The notes: generated by a model not told the origin, from the sequence alone. A stretch of DNA of 64,000 bases from UBA2450 sp045226015 (GCA_045226015.1 JBGVBY010000004.1:62001-126000); one strand, 5' to 3'; numbered from the stretch's first letter, positions 1 to 9,705 are shown. Numbers and translations: made by a program.

Positions 1-819
1 ATTGAAACCGGAATCATATACATCGGTGGCAATTTTTCTTCCTCTAGTGAAGAAGGCATCAAGCACCATGCATAAGATTTCATAACGGTCATATTTACCA
101 GCGTAGACAGTTGTGTCTAATTCATGGAAACGATGTTTCACGTTATCATCGGCTTTGAAGATTGTACATTGATAATCTTCACCAATGCTGAATGCGTAAT
201 AAACATAAGAATAGTTGGAGAAGGATTCACCTAAGACTCTAGTTTCAATTCTTTGAGATAAAGAGAAGAAACCATCTTTATGAGAAACTTCATAAACTGA
301 TTCAAGCATGTTGTAACGGAATTCATGACCATTTTTAATAGTCGCGTATTTATTATTAGCAACTTGTTTAACAATCTCTGGTTCAGTCAAATTAGCATTT
401 TGATAATTGATGATAGATTTTGTGAAAACAGTTGCGTTATCTAAAGCGGCCTTTTTAGTGTTATTTAAAACACTTTGAACAACGATTGGGATTTCTTTAA
501 AGACTTCATCTTCATAAGAAATAATCAAATTAGTTCTACCAGCTTTAAGTCCTGTCACTGCCTTATTAGCGTATCTAGCAATAGAAGTATCTTCGACTTT
601 AACATCAAACACACTACTACGCGCTTCGATTGGCTTAATAACGTAACTAACGTCTGCAACTTGACCAGCACTAATAACAACACAATCGGTACTAGTTTTG
701 ATTTGTGTAGGACGATATTGATAAGGAGTGACATTACTAATCACGCTTGTGGTGGCACTACAGCCACCAGCAGCGAGAACAGTTGTTAATCCGATTAGTG
801 AAAGAAATGTTTTTTTCAT
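1..819 (-). CDS. Lipoprotein with Ig-like (BIG2-type) domain, partial
   Basis: The gene starts inside the window and runs off its left edge, so the C-terminus is missing (273 codons seen). The start is fixed by a GGGAGGA ribosome site 8-9 bases upstream. The N-terminus is Met-Lys-Lys followed by a hydrophobic stretch and a Cys at residue 20, which reads as a lipoprotein signal, although the residues before the Cys (AAGG) are a loose lipobox. Residues about 40-110 have the pattern of bacterial group 2 Ig-like domains, ending in a VTGLKAGRTN-type motif. The rest is not recognised. It is the third gene after the subtilase and the peptide-binding lipoprotein, with 19 bases between genes. It is probably exported and anchored on the outer face of the membrane; its function is unknown. 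Confidence 0.75.
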   Translation of the reverse strand, partial: MKKTFLSLIGLTTVLAAGGCSATTSVISNVTPYQYRPTQIKTSTDCVVISAGQVADVSYVIKPIEARSSVFDVKVEDTSIARYANKAVTGLKAGRTNLIISYEDEVFKEIPIVVQSVLNNTKKAALDNATVFTKSIINYQNANLTEPEIVKQVANNKYATIKNGHEFRYNMLESVYEVSHKDGFFSLSQRIETRVLGESFSNYSYVYYAFSIGEDYQCTIFKADDNVKHRFHELDTTVYAGKYDRYEILCMVLDAFFTRGRKIATDVYDSGFN

Positions 820-838
820 ATATTACATTCCTCCCAAA

Positions 839-3800
839 TTATTTTTGAGCAAAGTGAGCAGATAATGCTCTAGTTGGTTGTTGATCCTTACTCTTAGCAG
901 CGGTAATGAAGTTTTCAACTGTATTACCTCCACCAATAACGTAAGAATAGTGAACATCAACATCCCAATAGATGCCATAGTTACCATAAGTAAAGAGGTG
1001 TCTTAATTCATCTTCTTTTCTTATGTAATCTGGATCATCATAGTGACCAATGTATTGGTTTCTAAGTTGAGTGTATAAGACTTGAACAGATTGTAAATTG
1101 AAGAGGTCTTCATTAATTTGTTCGCAAACACCTAATGATAAATCAAATTTTAATTCTTCAATATTACCTTGCGCGTCAAAGACTTTAATGATGTCTTCTC
1201 CAGTAATTTCTAAGCCTTCAGAACCAAGAATGTTAACTTGAATCTTTTCAACATTAAATTCAATTCCTAAACCTTCAACTTTAGCAAAGACAGTAGGAAC
1301 ACGGACTCTACCACCATTTCTTAAGTCACCACCAACAAGAATTTCTTCTGTAGATGGATCAACAGGGTTAGTTAAGTAGCATTCGTTAACTGCTTTAGTT
1401 TCTTCTCCACCAGTAGCAATGACACCGTGATCACCAGCAGCCCATAAAGCATCGTAAGACCAGCTGCAGCCGTCATAGACGATTGGGTTGTTGTCATCAA
1501 CTTTACTTGTATCAGCACCCCAGTTAAGGGTGAATCCACTAGAGTTGTTACTCTTAAGAACTTCTAAGAAGTTAAGAGGATTGAGAGTGTTACCACTAAT
1601 AGCACCGAAGCCTAAGTCAAATCTACCGATTTGTAAGTGTTGATCGTAAACTTCTTCCCAAAGGGTAACGTATGGGTTGTTAACTTTTAAGTTAACACCA
1701 AAGCTTGTACCAACAGCGTTAAAGGCTTTTTCCATGTAGTAAGCAATATCGATACCATATTCTTTTGGATCGGTAGAGCTCATCCACCAAATATCGATTT
1801 CAATAGTTGTTGGATTACTTGGAGTACCAACATCGATCTTACCACCATCGATTAATTCACGAATAGCGGTTCTAAAATAACTCTTAGCGTTATTTTCATC
1901 ATAGCCGTATTTACCATCAGTTGGATCAATACCAAATGATCTTAAAGCAGCAGCGTGATATTCGGTGTTGTTATAGCTTCTCTTAGTTGGATCTGGATTT
2001 GTTGGATCACTTAAATATGTATCCGCGAAATAGTTAACAGAAGGTTTAACACCTCTATTAGCAGCGAATGTTTTACGATCGATAGACCAGAATAAACCTT
2101 TTAAGAAGTTGAAGTTACTCATCCATGGTTTACATGAATAATATTCAACACCTGGTTTAACGGTTCCAGAAGGACCAAATAATTCATTCCATCTAGTTTG
2201 TGTAGCAGCGTTAACATTTAACTTAAATGTTGAATCACCAACAGTTTCATAGTCTTTAGCGCCTGTTGTTGGATCGCCTTTACCAGCTTCCTCAATGTGT
2301 GATTTTGGAATACCAGTGGAATCGAGAATACCAGTATTAAAGGTATTAAAGACGATATCACTATCCGCAGTTGGATCAAGGACAGTCATCATAACACCAG
2401 GAATACGATATGTTGTTGAGTTAACTTCGTACCAATCATCATTTCTTAAGAAGACAACTTCATTAGAAGCCCATTTAGAAAGGAAGAATGGACCGACATT
2501 AAGTACGTGAGCAGGAATTGACACGCCGGAAATGGTTCCGTATTTCTTACTTGCTTGTGGCCAGCCAGATAAACCTAAGCTACTTGCAAGCCATTCTAAG
2601 TAAGATTGTGGGAGTGGGGAATATAAGTTACTACTTAAAGTGTATTTAGCAGTAAATTGATCGATAGCATTAATAAATGTGAAATCGATATATGGTTCAG
2701 TATCACTTGCCCATCCAAGTTTGATACCAAGTTTACCGTTATCTGCGTGTTCGACGATACCAGTCCATTCATTGAACTTTTGGTCGATAGCAGCAGCAGA
2801 TAAACCTTTAGTGGCCTTATTGAATTGGTTAGCGCCTCTAAATCCATAAGATGTATCGGTGGCTAATTCAGTACCACGAATTGTGTCAGATGTACCATTT
2901 AAAAGGTTCTTGAAGGCAAACATGTAGTCCATCGCTCTAATTGGCATACCATCATATTGAGTACTTGTTGCACTTCTATAGAAGATACCACCATTTTCTT
3001 TAGAAATTGGATTACCATTTTTGTCTTCACCAACGTGGAGATACACTCTCCAAGTGTTATATAAACCTTTCGCATTTTCATCTACATAAATAGCTTCTGG
3101 TTCATTACGAGTTGCTAAAATTGGATACCAATCATAGCCCTTCTTATTTGAAGATAATTTTGTTCCCCAGAATGAAGAAGTGATATAACCATTTAAATCA
3201 CTAACTTGGCTACCTTGAGCAGTCCAAGCATTGATTGTAGAAGGGTCACTTGTCATTGAGGAAAGTAATAAGCTGCCATATTCGGCTGGAACTTTAGTGT
3301 TAACAGAAGTTAATCTACCTTCTCTTAACAAACCAAATCCATAACCTGAAATATAGTTTGTGACTGGAAGATCAACACGGGAAGAATATCTAATCCAACC
3401 ACCATTTTCGAATAATGGCATACCGGTTAAGAAGTTCTTCATCGCATATTCTTCAAGAGCACCAATGATTTTGGTCTTTTCAGTGTTATCATCAGAATAG
3501 TTCTTACCACCATCAAACTTTGTTGGTTTTGGAGCAATTGTAAGTGTTAAACCTGCGGTTTTGCCACTTTTTGTTTCTTTTGCAGATAATCTAACTGTGT
3601 GTTTTGCGTTATCAGGAACAGCATGAACTGTAAAGTCACCAGTGTTCTTATTGATAGAAACAGCGTCTTCATTGTTTGAAGAGAATTCATAAGCTCTTCC
3701 TTCGTCAATGATTGTTGGAACAGCAACTAATCTATCGACATCGCCAACATATAATTTGTTGGTTGTTCCTCTAGTTTCAAATTTAAGAGTAAATGAGAAT

Positions 3801-3907
3801 TGTACAGGAACGACAGGTATTTCAGAATCAGCAGATCCACATGCAGTTGTGCCTAAGAGGACGGATGAACCGAGCATTAAGGCAATTTTGAATCCATGTT
3901 TTTTCAT
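839..3907 (-). CDS. Large oligopeptide-binding (OppA/SBP family 5)-like lipoprotein
   Basis: This 1022-residue protein begins with a lipoprotein signal peptide and a lipobox Cys at residue 23. Its central and C-terminal parts show the pattern of family 5 extracellular solute-binding proteins: a GPF-x-LSKW block followed by a charged R-N-DDWY block, a stretch on re-priming residues after WSIDRKTF, and an IEIDIWW strand. These proteins normally capture peptides for an ABC importer. At about 1020 residues it is nearly twice the usual 530-600, with extra Ig/cadherin-like sequence at the N-terminus (residues about 35-125) and a long C-terminal extension. No permease or ATPase gene is in the window. 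The ribosome site GGAGG lies in the last codons of the subtilase gene and only one base separates the two, so the genes are coupled. Peptide binding is inferred. Confidence 0.72.
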   Translation of the reverse strand: MKKHGFKIALMLGSSVLLGTTACGSADSEIPVVPVQFSFTLKFETRGTTNKLYVGDVDRLVAVPTIIDEGRAYEFSSNNEDAVSINKNTGDFTVHAVPDNAKHTVRLSAKETKSGKTAGLTLTIAPKPTKFDGGKNYSDDNTEKTKIIGALEEYAMKNFLTGMPLFENGGWIRYSSRVDLPVTNYISGYGFGLLREGRLTSVNTKVPAEYGSLLLSSMTSDPSTINAWTAQGSQVSDLNGYITSSFWGTKLSSNKKGYDWYPILATRNEPEAIYVDENAKGLYNTWRVYLHVGEDKNGNPISKENGGIFYRSATSTQYDGMPIRAMDYMFAFKNLLNGTSDTIRGTELATDTSYGFRGANQFNKATKGLSAAAIDQKFNEWTGIVEHADNGKLGIKLGWASDTEPYIDFTFINAIDQFTAKYTLSSNLYSPLPQSYLEWLASSLGLSGWPQASKKYGTISGVSIPAHVLNVGPFFLSKWASNEVVFLRNDDWYEVNSTTYRIPGVMMTVLDPTADSDIVFNTFNTGILDSTGIPKSHIEEAGKGDPTTGAKDYETVGDSTFKLNVNAATQTRWNELFGPSGTVKPGVEYYSCKPWMSNFNFLKGLFWSIDRKTFAANRGVKPSVNYFADTYLSDPTNPDPTKRSYNNTEYHAAALRSFGIDPTDGKYGYDENNAKSYFRTAIRELIDGGKIDVGTPSNPTTIEIDIWWMSSTDPKEYGIDIAYYMEKAFNAVGTSFGVNLKVNNPYVTLWEEVYDQHLQIGRFDLGFGAISGNTLNPLNFLEVLKSNNSSGFTLNWGADTSKVDDNNPIVYDGCSWSYDALWAAGDHGVIATGGEETKAVNECYLTNPVDPSTEEILVGGDLRNGGRVRVPTVFAKVEGLGIEFNVEKIQVNILGSEGLEITGEDIIKVFDAQGNIEELKFDLSLGVCEQINEDLFNLQSVQVLYTQLRNQYIGHYDDPDYIRKEDELRHLFTYGNYGIYWDVDVHYSYVIGGGNTVENFITAAKSKDQQPTRALSAHFAQK

Positions 3908-3908
3908 A

Positions 3909-6900
3909 TTATTCTTGACCTCCGGTCTTTTTCTTTTTGTTTTTGATATAAGCTACGAGTATCAATGAAACAAAGGCAAATGATACTGTAGAGAGGATGA
4001 CGCTTGTAGTAGCAACATTACCACCACAACCTCCTCCTGTAATAATGACTGTGTAGTCAGATTGTCCGCTTCTAGTCACTTTCACGTAATCATCGATGGT
4101 GAATGGAGTAAGGTTTCCAAGTTCATCAACTTTAACGAGTAAGACTGAAGTACCTAAATCTTCAAAGTCATCAGTAATCTCTAAGTCGCGGTGTTGTACA
4201 GCAGCATATTTAGAGAAGTTATATTCTGGATAATCATCTTCACCATAGATGACATTACCACTGGCGTCTTTAGCGGTATCAAATCTTAAGATAGCGTTAT
4301 TAGATCCTGCGGCAATATCTTCGAGTTTAATGAATAAACGTCCAGATTCGAGTTCTTCGTTGAAACGATCATTAATCATGTCTCTTAATTCATCTTTAGA
4401 GAATTCGATATAACTATTTGTATCGCTTCCTTTAACAAAGTCATATTTTCTTCCGTTAAGAGCAAGAGATGTTAAGTTCGCATCTTTGAAGTTGAGTCTA
4501 ACATTGTCTCCACTTACTTGAGCGTTATCAAATACTGGAGATTCACTATCAATGTGGATTGTGTAATCTTTGCTAACCCAATTCATTGTGCCAGCTAATT
4601 GATAGTTGAATGATAATGTATAATCACCGCTGGCGAATGAGGCACCTGTAACAGTGTTATATAAAGGAATAATTGCGTACGCTCTATGGCACATAACGCC
4701 ACCACCCATATATGATTGATCAACGTGTGATTTAAAGAGAGGATATCTCATCATGTCACTTGCTGAACCATAATATCTATCATAAACAGTATCGAGAAGT
4801 GCGCTACGGACAACAACTTCACCAGTCTTGTTATTAGTAAGGGTGAAGAAGTTATCATTAACAGAACGTAAGACGAATTGTGTTAAGACAATTGTGTTAC
4901 TTGCTTTTGGATTACCAGCGAATAGATGTTCACCATCATACTTAGTAACTTCAGTAACATGTCCTTGTTCATCAACAACATTTTCTTTGTATTGGCCCAT
5001 GAGATTGAGATTGGTGTTATCTTTACAATCTTCTTTTAAGCCTTTGTCGTTATAGAAATATGGATCGAAGTTGAATTCTTTACCATCTTCTAAGTATGTT
5101 GAGACCATTGTGCTATGGAAGTCAGCGTTACCTTTACCCATTAAGGATTTGGTAATATCACTCACTAAATCAGATGGATAAACTTTGCCTTCTTCTTTTT
5201 CAAAGTCAAATGGTTCAACAACTGGCGCGGAATTGAAGTCTTTACCTGCTCCAGCGTAATAGCCTAGATATGGGATTGATAAGTCAATCTTCTTTTCAAC
5301 TCCATCTGTAACTTCTTCTAAGGTCACATAACCTTCGAGGTAGCAACCATATTCGAAGTATTGATTGATGAATTCTAATGCATCAGAGGAGATTTGATGT
5401 GAATCTAAATCGATTTGTTTGCTAAATTTAGCAGGAACTTCGATTTCTCCACATGAGACAGTTTCAATTAATGTATCTTGAGTGGATTGATATGGATAAA
5501 CAGGAATGAGTTTCCATTTTTGGATGTCATTACTTTCCGCGTCGTAATAGTAATTACCAGCTTTCCAAGTAGATAAGACATCATTTTTACAATCTTCTTC
5601 AGATGCATAGTATTCAAAGTCTCTTGTAACTTTAACAACATCTTTATTAGAAACATTACCTTCGACTGTGTATAAGACATATTCGTAATGGTATCCTTGC
5701 TCGGATTCATCAGTCACAGTGTCTCTCTTCCAATAACTGAATCCTGTGAATTCTTCTTTGGAAGCAACTTCCACTAAGGATTCTTTGTTGTATTCAGTTG
5801 AGATGAAGTCGTTGGACCATTTCACTGCAGGTCTCATAATGGAGTAAGACACTCTATATTTATGAGCAACACTGTCAGTGTTATGAGCGATGAAACTTAA
5901 TTGGACGTTACCAACGTTGATTTCATCATTGTTTCTTAAGTTGATTTTGGATTTGCCAGTTGTTTTTCCTGTAGCAGAATCCATACCTTCAAGATAGACG
6001 TTAGTGTGGTAAGCACCGTCGAGGTTAACCATACCAGCACCTTGAATTCTTGGAGATGAGATTTCTTTAACATTAGCAGCAGCTGTGTTTTTAGCAATCT
6101 CATATGCGTTTTCATATGTAAGTCCAGGTTGTTCTTTCATTAAGCCTAAAGCGTAATTATGTAAGATTTCTGGATTGGATTCATAATCGTTCATTGGTAC
6201 AGCAGTACTCATTAAACGCATATCAATGGAATCTCTGAATGCTTTATATTCTGCGGTATCTCTACCTAAAGAAGTAGCAACCTTAGAAAGGACTAAAGCT
6301 TGTGATCCAGCGTAGTTAGGTGAACTCATTGAAGTACCATCGATATATGTATAGGAATCATATGGGTGATTGAGTTTGTCATCCTTGGTTTGTGGAGGAC
6401 ATGCACCTCTAATGGAACTTCCTGGAGCGGTGATTTCTGGTTTGAGGTCTAAATCAAATGTTGGACCATCACTAGAGAATGTGGATAAAGTCTTTGCTCT
6501 ATCTTCATCTTGAACGTGATCATCACCTAAGAAATTAAATGTTCCTTTTGGATTAGTATTGAAGTAATCCTTGTCTTTAAACAAACATAAGGCAATTGGC
6601 ATTCCTGGATCTGTGACACTTCCTAAAGAAATATGGAAGTTGAAGTCAGTAGATGTTGGGTCGTTATTAATAATGACGAGACCAATCGCATTATGAGCGA
6701 CAGCTTGATCTAATTTATCAGCGAATGAAGTTTGTCCACGGTTAACGATAACCACTTTTCCTTCAACGGATTCTTTATAGTCAGAAGCAACACCGAAACC
6801 TTTGAGGTAGGTGTATTCAACTTTAGTACGTCCTTCAAGTAAATCTTCTAAGAGATATTCTTTGACGTAACTACCAGCGTAGAAACCATCAGTAACGATT

Positions 6901-8195
6901 TGATCTTCGTAAGGAATGATTCTACTACCGAATTTAAATCCAGTTTTGAAATAGGATTTTAAACCATGAGCAGAAGCAACTGACATTGTGTTGTGGTTAT
7001 TTGCGTATCCACCTAAGATACCAGTTTCTGCCATATCGGTTGTCCAGTTACCGTAAGCACCAGCGAAACTATAAGAAGTTTTACCAGCGTTACCAGCGGA
7101 AATAGCGGTTAAGATACCACTAGCGGATAAATCTTGTAAGGTTTTGAGTGTGATGGAATCTAAGTCAAAGTCGTTAAGATCTGAACCTAATGACATGTTA
7201 ATTCCGTCAACATGTAATTCCATACAGTCTTCTAAGGCTCTTAAAATTGGAAGATCGTAAGCACCTGTAGAACTACCTAAGCCGAGTTTTTCTTCAACTT
7301 CACTAGCTTTGAGGTTAGTGAAGACTTTCATACAAACGAGTTGTGCTTTTGGAGCGATACCTTTATATGTATCAGCGTTACCACTAGCAATACTAGCGAC
7401 GTGACTTCCGTGGAAGGAGACATCACTAGAGACATCAAAGTCTTCAAAGAATTTGGAATTATCTGGTCTTTGTTCTCCACCATAATCGAAATAGAATGGA
7501 ACTTTGTTATTTAAGTAACATGAACCTTCTGTACCAAGATTGTCATTGATCTTCGCACCAACTCTACTATTGGTTTTCGCGTAGGTTTCACTTAAATCTG
7601 GTCGAGTGGTAAATCTTACTTTTGTTCCAGCTGGCAATGGAGAGAATGTTTCATGTAACCAAGTTTGTTCACTATCATGAGCAGTTCTGAAATAGAATTC
7701 GTTATCTAAAATCGCGATAACGGTTCCTTCTCCTTCATTAGTGTCCTTACTCTTTTGCATTGTTGTAGCAGAGACGTTTTCATCCACGGTTGGGACTGGG
7801 TCTCTATTAATTGAACCTGGAGCATAGTCTGGTTCAGTTGGAACGCTTTGAGTAAAGATATGAAGTTTGTCTACGGTTACACTTTTAACACCAGGTAAAG
7901 TTTTGATTTGTTCGACATAGCTACTATTTACAGAGATAGCAAATGCGTTATTAAGATTCTTGAAGTGGTCAGTAACTTCGAAGTTTCTAGTAACGTTACT
8001 ACGAATGGAATTGATAACAGCGTTTTGGGTGTTAAGAACTCCTTCTCTTGTTAAACTTGATAACGAACGATCAACTTCAACAATGATTCGTGTATCTCTT
8101 TCTAATGGAGCTAAACGAGGAGAAGCTTCACTTGCTGTATTAGCGCCCATAGCAAGTCCTGCGAATAGGGCAGCAAGTACTGTAGCTTTAATCAT
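3909..8195 (-). CDS. Cell-surface subtilisin-family (S8) serine protease, lactocepin-like
   Basis: A 1428-residue secreted subtilase. The ATG at 8195 is chosen over a longer reading because AAGGAGG precedes it by 8 bases and the protein then begins with a clean signal peptide. The catalytic triad is visible: Asp about 164 (context ILDNEF), His about 262 (HGSHVA), Ser about 622 (DGTSMSSP), with an oxyanion Asn about 369 (SAGNAG). The Asp box is DNE rather than the usual D-S/T-G. A protease-associated (PA) domain lies between His and Ser (about 470-550), as in C5a-peptidase and lactocepin. Fibronectin-like repeats follow. The last 45 residues are Gly-Gly-Gly-Cys-Gly-Gly, a membrane span and a Lys-rich tail; there is no LPXTG motif. 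It likely cuts host or dietary proteins outside the cell and feeds the lipoproteins encoded downstream. Confidence 0.93.
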   Translation of the reverse strand: MIKATVLAALFAGLAMGANTASEASPRLAPLERDTRIIVEVDRSLSSLTREGVLNTQNAVINSIRSNVTRNFEVTDHFKNLNNAFAISVNSSYVEQIKTLPGVKSVTVDKLHIFTQSVPTEPDYAPGSINRDPVPTVDENVSATTMQKSKDTNEGEGTVIAILDNEFYFRTAHDSEQTWLHETFSPLPAGTKVRFTTRPDLSETYAKTNSRVGAKINDNLGTEGSCYLNNKVPFYFDYGGEQRPDNSKFFEDFDVSSDVSFHGSHVASIASGNADTYKGIAPKAQLVCMKVFTNLKASEVEEKLGLGSSTGAYDLPILRALEDCMELHVDGINMSLGSDLNDFDLDSITLKTLQDLSASGILTAISAGNAGKTSYSFAGAYGNWTTDMAETGILGGYANNHNTMSVASAHGLKSYFKTGFKFGSRIIPYEDQIVTDGFYAGSYVKEYLLEDLLEGRTKVEYTYLKGFGVASDYKESVEGKVVIVNRGQTSFADKLDQAVAHNAIGLVIINNDPTSTDFNFHISLGSVTDPGMPIALCLFKDKDYFNTNPKGTFNFLGDDHVQDEDRAKTLSTFSSDGPTFDLDLKPEITAPGSSIRGACPPQTKDDKLNHPYDSYTYIDGTSMSSPNYAGSQALVLSKVATSLGRDTAEYKAFRDSIDMRLMSTAVPMNDYESNPEILHNYALGLMKEQPGLTYENAYEIAKNTAAANVKEISSPRIQGAGMVNLDGAYHTNVYLEGMDSATGKTTGKSKINLRNNDEINVGNVQLSFIAHNTDSVAHKYRVSYSIMRPAVKWSNDFISTEYNKESLVEVASKEEFTGFSYWKRDTVTDESEQGYHYEYVLYTVEGNVSNKDVVKVTRDFEYYASEEDCKNDVLSTWKAGNYYYDAESNDIQKWKLIPVYPYQSTQDTLIETVSCGEIEVPAKFSKQIDLDSHQISSDALEFINQYFEYGCYLEGYVTLEEVTDGVEKKIDLSIPYLGYYAGAGKDFNSAPVVEPFDFEKEEGKVYPSDLVSDITKSLMGKGNADFHSTMVSTYLEDGKEFNFDPYFYNDKGLKEDCKDNTNLNLMGQYKENVVDEQGHVTEVTKYDGEHLFAGNPKASNTIVLTQFVLRSVNDNFFTLTNNKTGEVVVRSALLDTVYDRYYGSASDMMRYPLFKSHVDQSYMGGGVMCHRAYAIIPLYNTVTGASFASGDYTLSFNYQLAGTMNWVSKDYTIHIDSESPVFDNAQVSGDNVRLNFKDANLTSLALNGRKYDFVKGSDTNSYIEFSKDELRDMINDRFNEELESGRLFIKLEDIAAGSNNAILRFDTAKDASGNVIYGEDDYPEYNFSKYAAVQHRDLEITDDFEDLGTSVLLVKVDELGNLTPFTIDDYVKVTRSGQSDYTVIITGGGCGGNVATTSVILSTVSFAFVSLILVAYIKNKKKKTGGQE

Positions 8196-8214
8196 ATTGT
8201 TTTCCTCCTTTTCT

Positions 8215-8232
8215 TGTGCCCGTGTAGGCACA
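8215..8232. repeat. Inverted repeat in the leader of the protease operon
   Basis: A perfect 6-bp inverted repeat (TGTGCC, six-base loop, GGCACA) lies between the predicted promoter and the ribosome site of the subtilase gene. It could be an operator or an mRNA hairpin affecting translation or stability; nothing in the sequence decides which. Confidence 0.4.
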
Positions 8233-8252
8233 TAAATGTGTATTTGTTTAAT

Positions 8253-8282
8253 AATATATAATAAATCGTATGCGTAAGGCAA
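8253..8282 (-). promoter_or_regulatory. Predicted promoter of the protease operon
   Basis: On the minus strand a TTGCCT -35 box is followed by an 18-base spacer and a TATATT -10 box. It lies just after the terminator of the preceding gene and about 60 bases before the protease start, which is a sensible place. Assigned by consensus only. Confidence 0.5.
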
Positions 8283-8283
8283 A

Positions 8284-8308
8284 GAAAAAAATGACTTTTT
8301 TCAGTCAT
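8284..8308 (-). terminator. Rho-independent terminator after the DUF3899-like gene
   Basis: Minus strand: ATGACT, short loop, AGTCAT, then a run of seven T. It separates the ispD-like/DUF3899 genes from the protease operon. Confidence 0.75.
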
Positions 8309-8342
8309 CTTCTTCTAAAAAATAGATAAATTTAGACCACTT

Positions 8343-8759
8343 TTACATCGATGCGTGATAGACAATTTCTAACGCAATTGTGGCGATGATAAATAGGACA
8401 TCTACAAAGTAGGCCGCCATATAAACACGTGGTCCAGAAGATCTTTTTTTGTTCTTTTCATCACGGTATTCAACATAGTCATGATACTTATTTGGATTTT
8501 TTGAAAACATTGAACTAAACATTTGTTGGAAACCATAAGAGAGGAAATCATACGCTCCATAGTTAGAGAGTAAGATCAAACAGCCTAAAAAGAAGAGCGC
8601 TAAAGCAGACCAACCAATACCATTCGTGGCGCCTTGAAGTGACTTATCTCCTAAATAGAAGAATAGTAAAAATATACCTACTCCAATAACCGCAAAAACC
8701 GCTCCATAGATGAGGTAAGCACGATAATATCTTTTAAAATTCTCAATAAACTTTTTCAT
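8343..8759 (-). CDS. Small membrane protein, DUF3899-like
   Basis: A 138-residue protein with three hydrophobic segments: about residues 16-35, 48-66 and 112-134. Between the second and third spans lies a short soluble loop with FDFLSYGFQQMF-like and KYHDYVEYRDEK-like text. That arrangement resembles the DUF3899 family of small Firmicute membrane proteins of unknown function. It starts four bases after the IspD-like gene ends, so the two are co-transcribed, and it is followed by a strong terminator. No function can be given. Confidence 0.65.
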   Translation of the reverse strand: MKKFIENFKRYYRAYLIYGAVFAVIGVGIFLLFFYLGDKSLQGATNGIGWSALALFFLGCLILLSNYGAYDFLSYGFQQMFSSMFSKNPNKYHDYVEYRDEKNKKRSSGPRVYMAAYFVDVLFIIATIALEIVYHASM

Positions 8760-8763
8760 AGGT

Positions 8764-9432
8764 TTATTTAATCATACCGATAATAGTCTCTAAGTCAACA
8801 TCAAGAGTGACTTTAAAGTTATCTTTATCTCCTGGAATATACTCCACTTCTACTTCGTTTTCTACCAGTCCAATATCATCAGAAAAAGAAAATTTCTTTT
8901 TACTTTCATGAGCAGCATAAATAATACCATACTTAAACGATTGAGGAGTTTGGACATCATATTCTTCGTTACATAATGTAACTCTTCTTCCAGAATTAGA
9001 GACATTACTCATTCCATCAACGTGTTTAATAATTGGACAAACCGCATCATATTTATCAAGCGCTTTAATGCTTTCATTAATGATAGATTGACTCACTAAA
9101 GGACGATCCCCATCATGAATTAACACTCTATCAAATTCACTACATCTATCTTTAAGAGATTCTAGTCCAAGTCTAACTGATTCTTGTCTAGTTGAACCTC
9201 CCACCACTACATCTTTAACTTTATTAAACTTATAAAGAGTCACTAGTTTATTTGTTAAAAACAAATAATCTTTATGTGTTACTAAAACAATTTCATCAAT
9301 AAATGGGTTACTTTCAAATTTCTCAATCGTATAAGTAACTAACTCTTTCCCATTTATTTTTACAAATTGTTTAGGAACACTGGAATTGATACGAGAACCT
9401 GTTCCCGCAAAGACGATAAGGGCGATATTCAT
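8764..9432 (-). CDS. ispD: IspD/TarI-family CTP:polyol-phosphate cytidylyltransferase
   Basis: This 222-residue protein would transfer CMP from CTP to a polyol phosphate, 2-C-methyl-D-erythritol 4-phosphate in isoprenoid synthesis if it is IspD, or ribitol 5-phosphate in teichoic acid synthesis if it is TarI. Seen in the sequence: the CTP-binding loop AGTGSR followed by VPKQF, a GG-S-RQ-SV block, IHDGDRP, QTPQSF, a DD pair, and a C-terminal K-V-T-x-D-DLE ending. All of these are family hallmarks. The ATG at 9432 begins directly at the first beta strand; a start 12 codons earlier is possible but adds non-homologous residues. The two functions cannot be separated by eye. No other isoprenoid or teichoic acid gene is adjacent. 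Confidence 0.82.
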   Translation of the reverse strand: MNIALIVFAGTGSRINSSVPKQFVKINGKELVTYTIEKFESNPFIDEIVLVTHKDYLFLTNKLVTLYKFNKVKDVVVGGSTRQESVRLGLESLKDRCSEFDRVLIHDGDRPLVSQSIINESIKALDKYDAVCPIIKHVDGMSNVSNSGRRVTLCNEEYDVQTPQSFKYGIIYAAHESKKKFSFSDDIGLVENEVEVEYIPGDKDNFKVTLDVDLETIIGMIK

Positions 9433-9466
9433 ATAGATAATTTTAGTATTATTAATAATGTTTAGC

Positions 9467-9491
9467 AAAAAGAAGAGAGTAGATATATAAT
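9467..9491 (+). promoter_or_regulatory. Predicted ferredoxin promoter
   Basis: Plus strand: TTAGCA-like -35, 18-base spacer, perfect TATAAT -10 at 9486-9491, about 28 bases before the start codon. The -35 box is weak. Confidence 0.45.
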
Positions 9492-9519
9492 AACCACATA
9501 ACCTAGGAGGTAAATATCA

Positions 9520-9699
9520 ATGGCTAAAAAGAAAGTCAGAGTCGATCAAAGCTTATGCATTGGTTGCGGATGTTGCGCAGGTACATACCCAGATGATTTC
9601 AAAATTGGTGATTCCGGTTTAGCAGAAGTCGTTAGCGGTGAAGGCGAAGAAGAAGCCGTTAGTGTCTGCCCAGTTGGTGCAATCTCTGTTGAAGAGTAA
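9520..9699 (+). CDS. fer: Single [4Fe-4S] ferredoxin
   Basis: A 59-residue acidic ferredoxin, a small soluble electron carrier. Four cluster ligands are visible: Cys13, Cys16 and Cys19 in a CxxCxxC pattern and Cys50 followed by Pro, as in monocluster ferredoxins of the Bacillus Fer and Thermotoga type. An extra Cys18 sits inside the first motif, which is unusual. A textbook AGGAGG ribosome site stands 9 bases upstream. The gene is alone on the plus strand, with its own promoter and a terminator directly behind it. The neighbouring SUF operon would supply its cluster. Confidence 0.95.
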   Translation: MAKKKVRVDQSLCIGCGCCAGTYPDDFKIGDSGLAEVVSGEGEEEAVSVCPVGAISVEE

Positions 9700-9705
9700 T
9701 GATAT

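Noticed and set aside
475..789. Plus-strand open frame of 104 codons
   Set aside because: It is antisense to the lipoprotein at 1-819, whose signal peptide, ribosome site and Ig-like domain are clear.
8196..8282. Upstream extension of the subtilase start
   Set aside because: It would pass through the promoter, hairpin and ribosome site and put 29 residues before a complete signal peptide.
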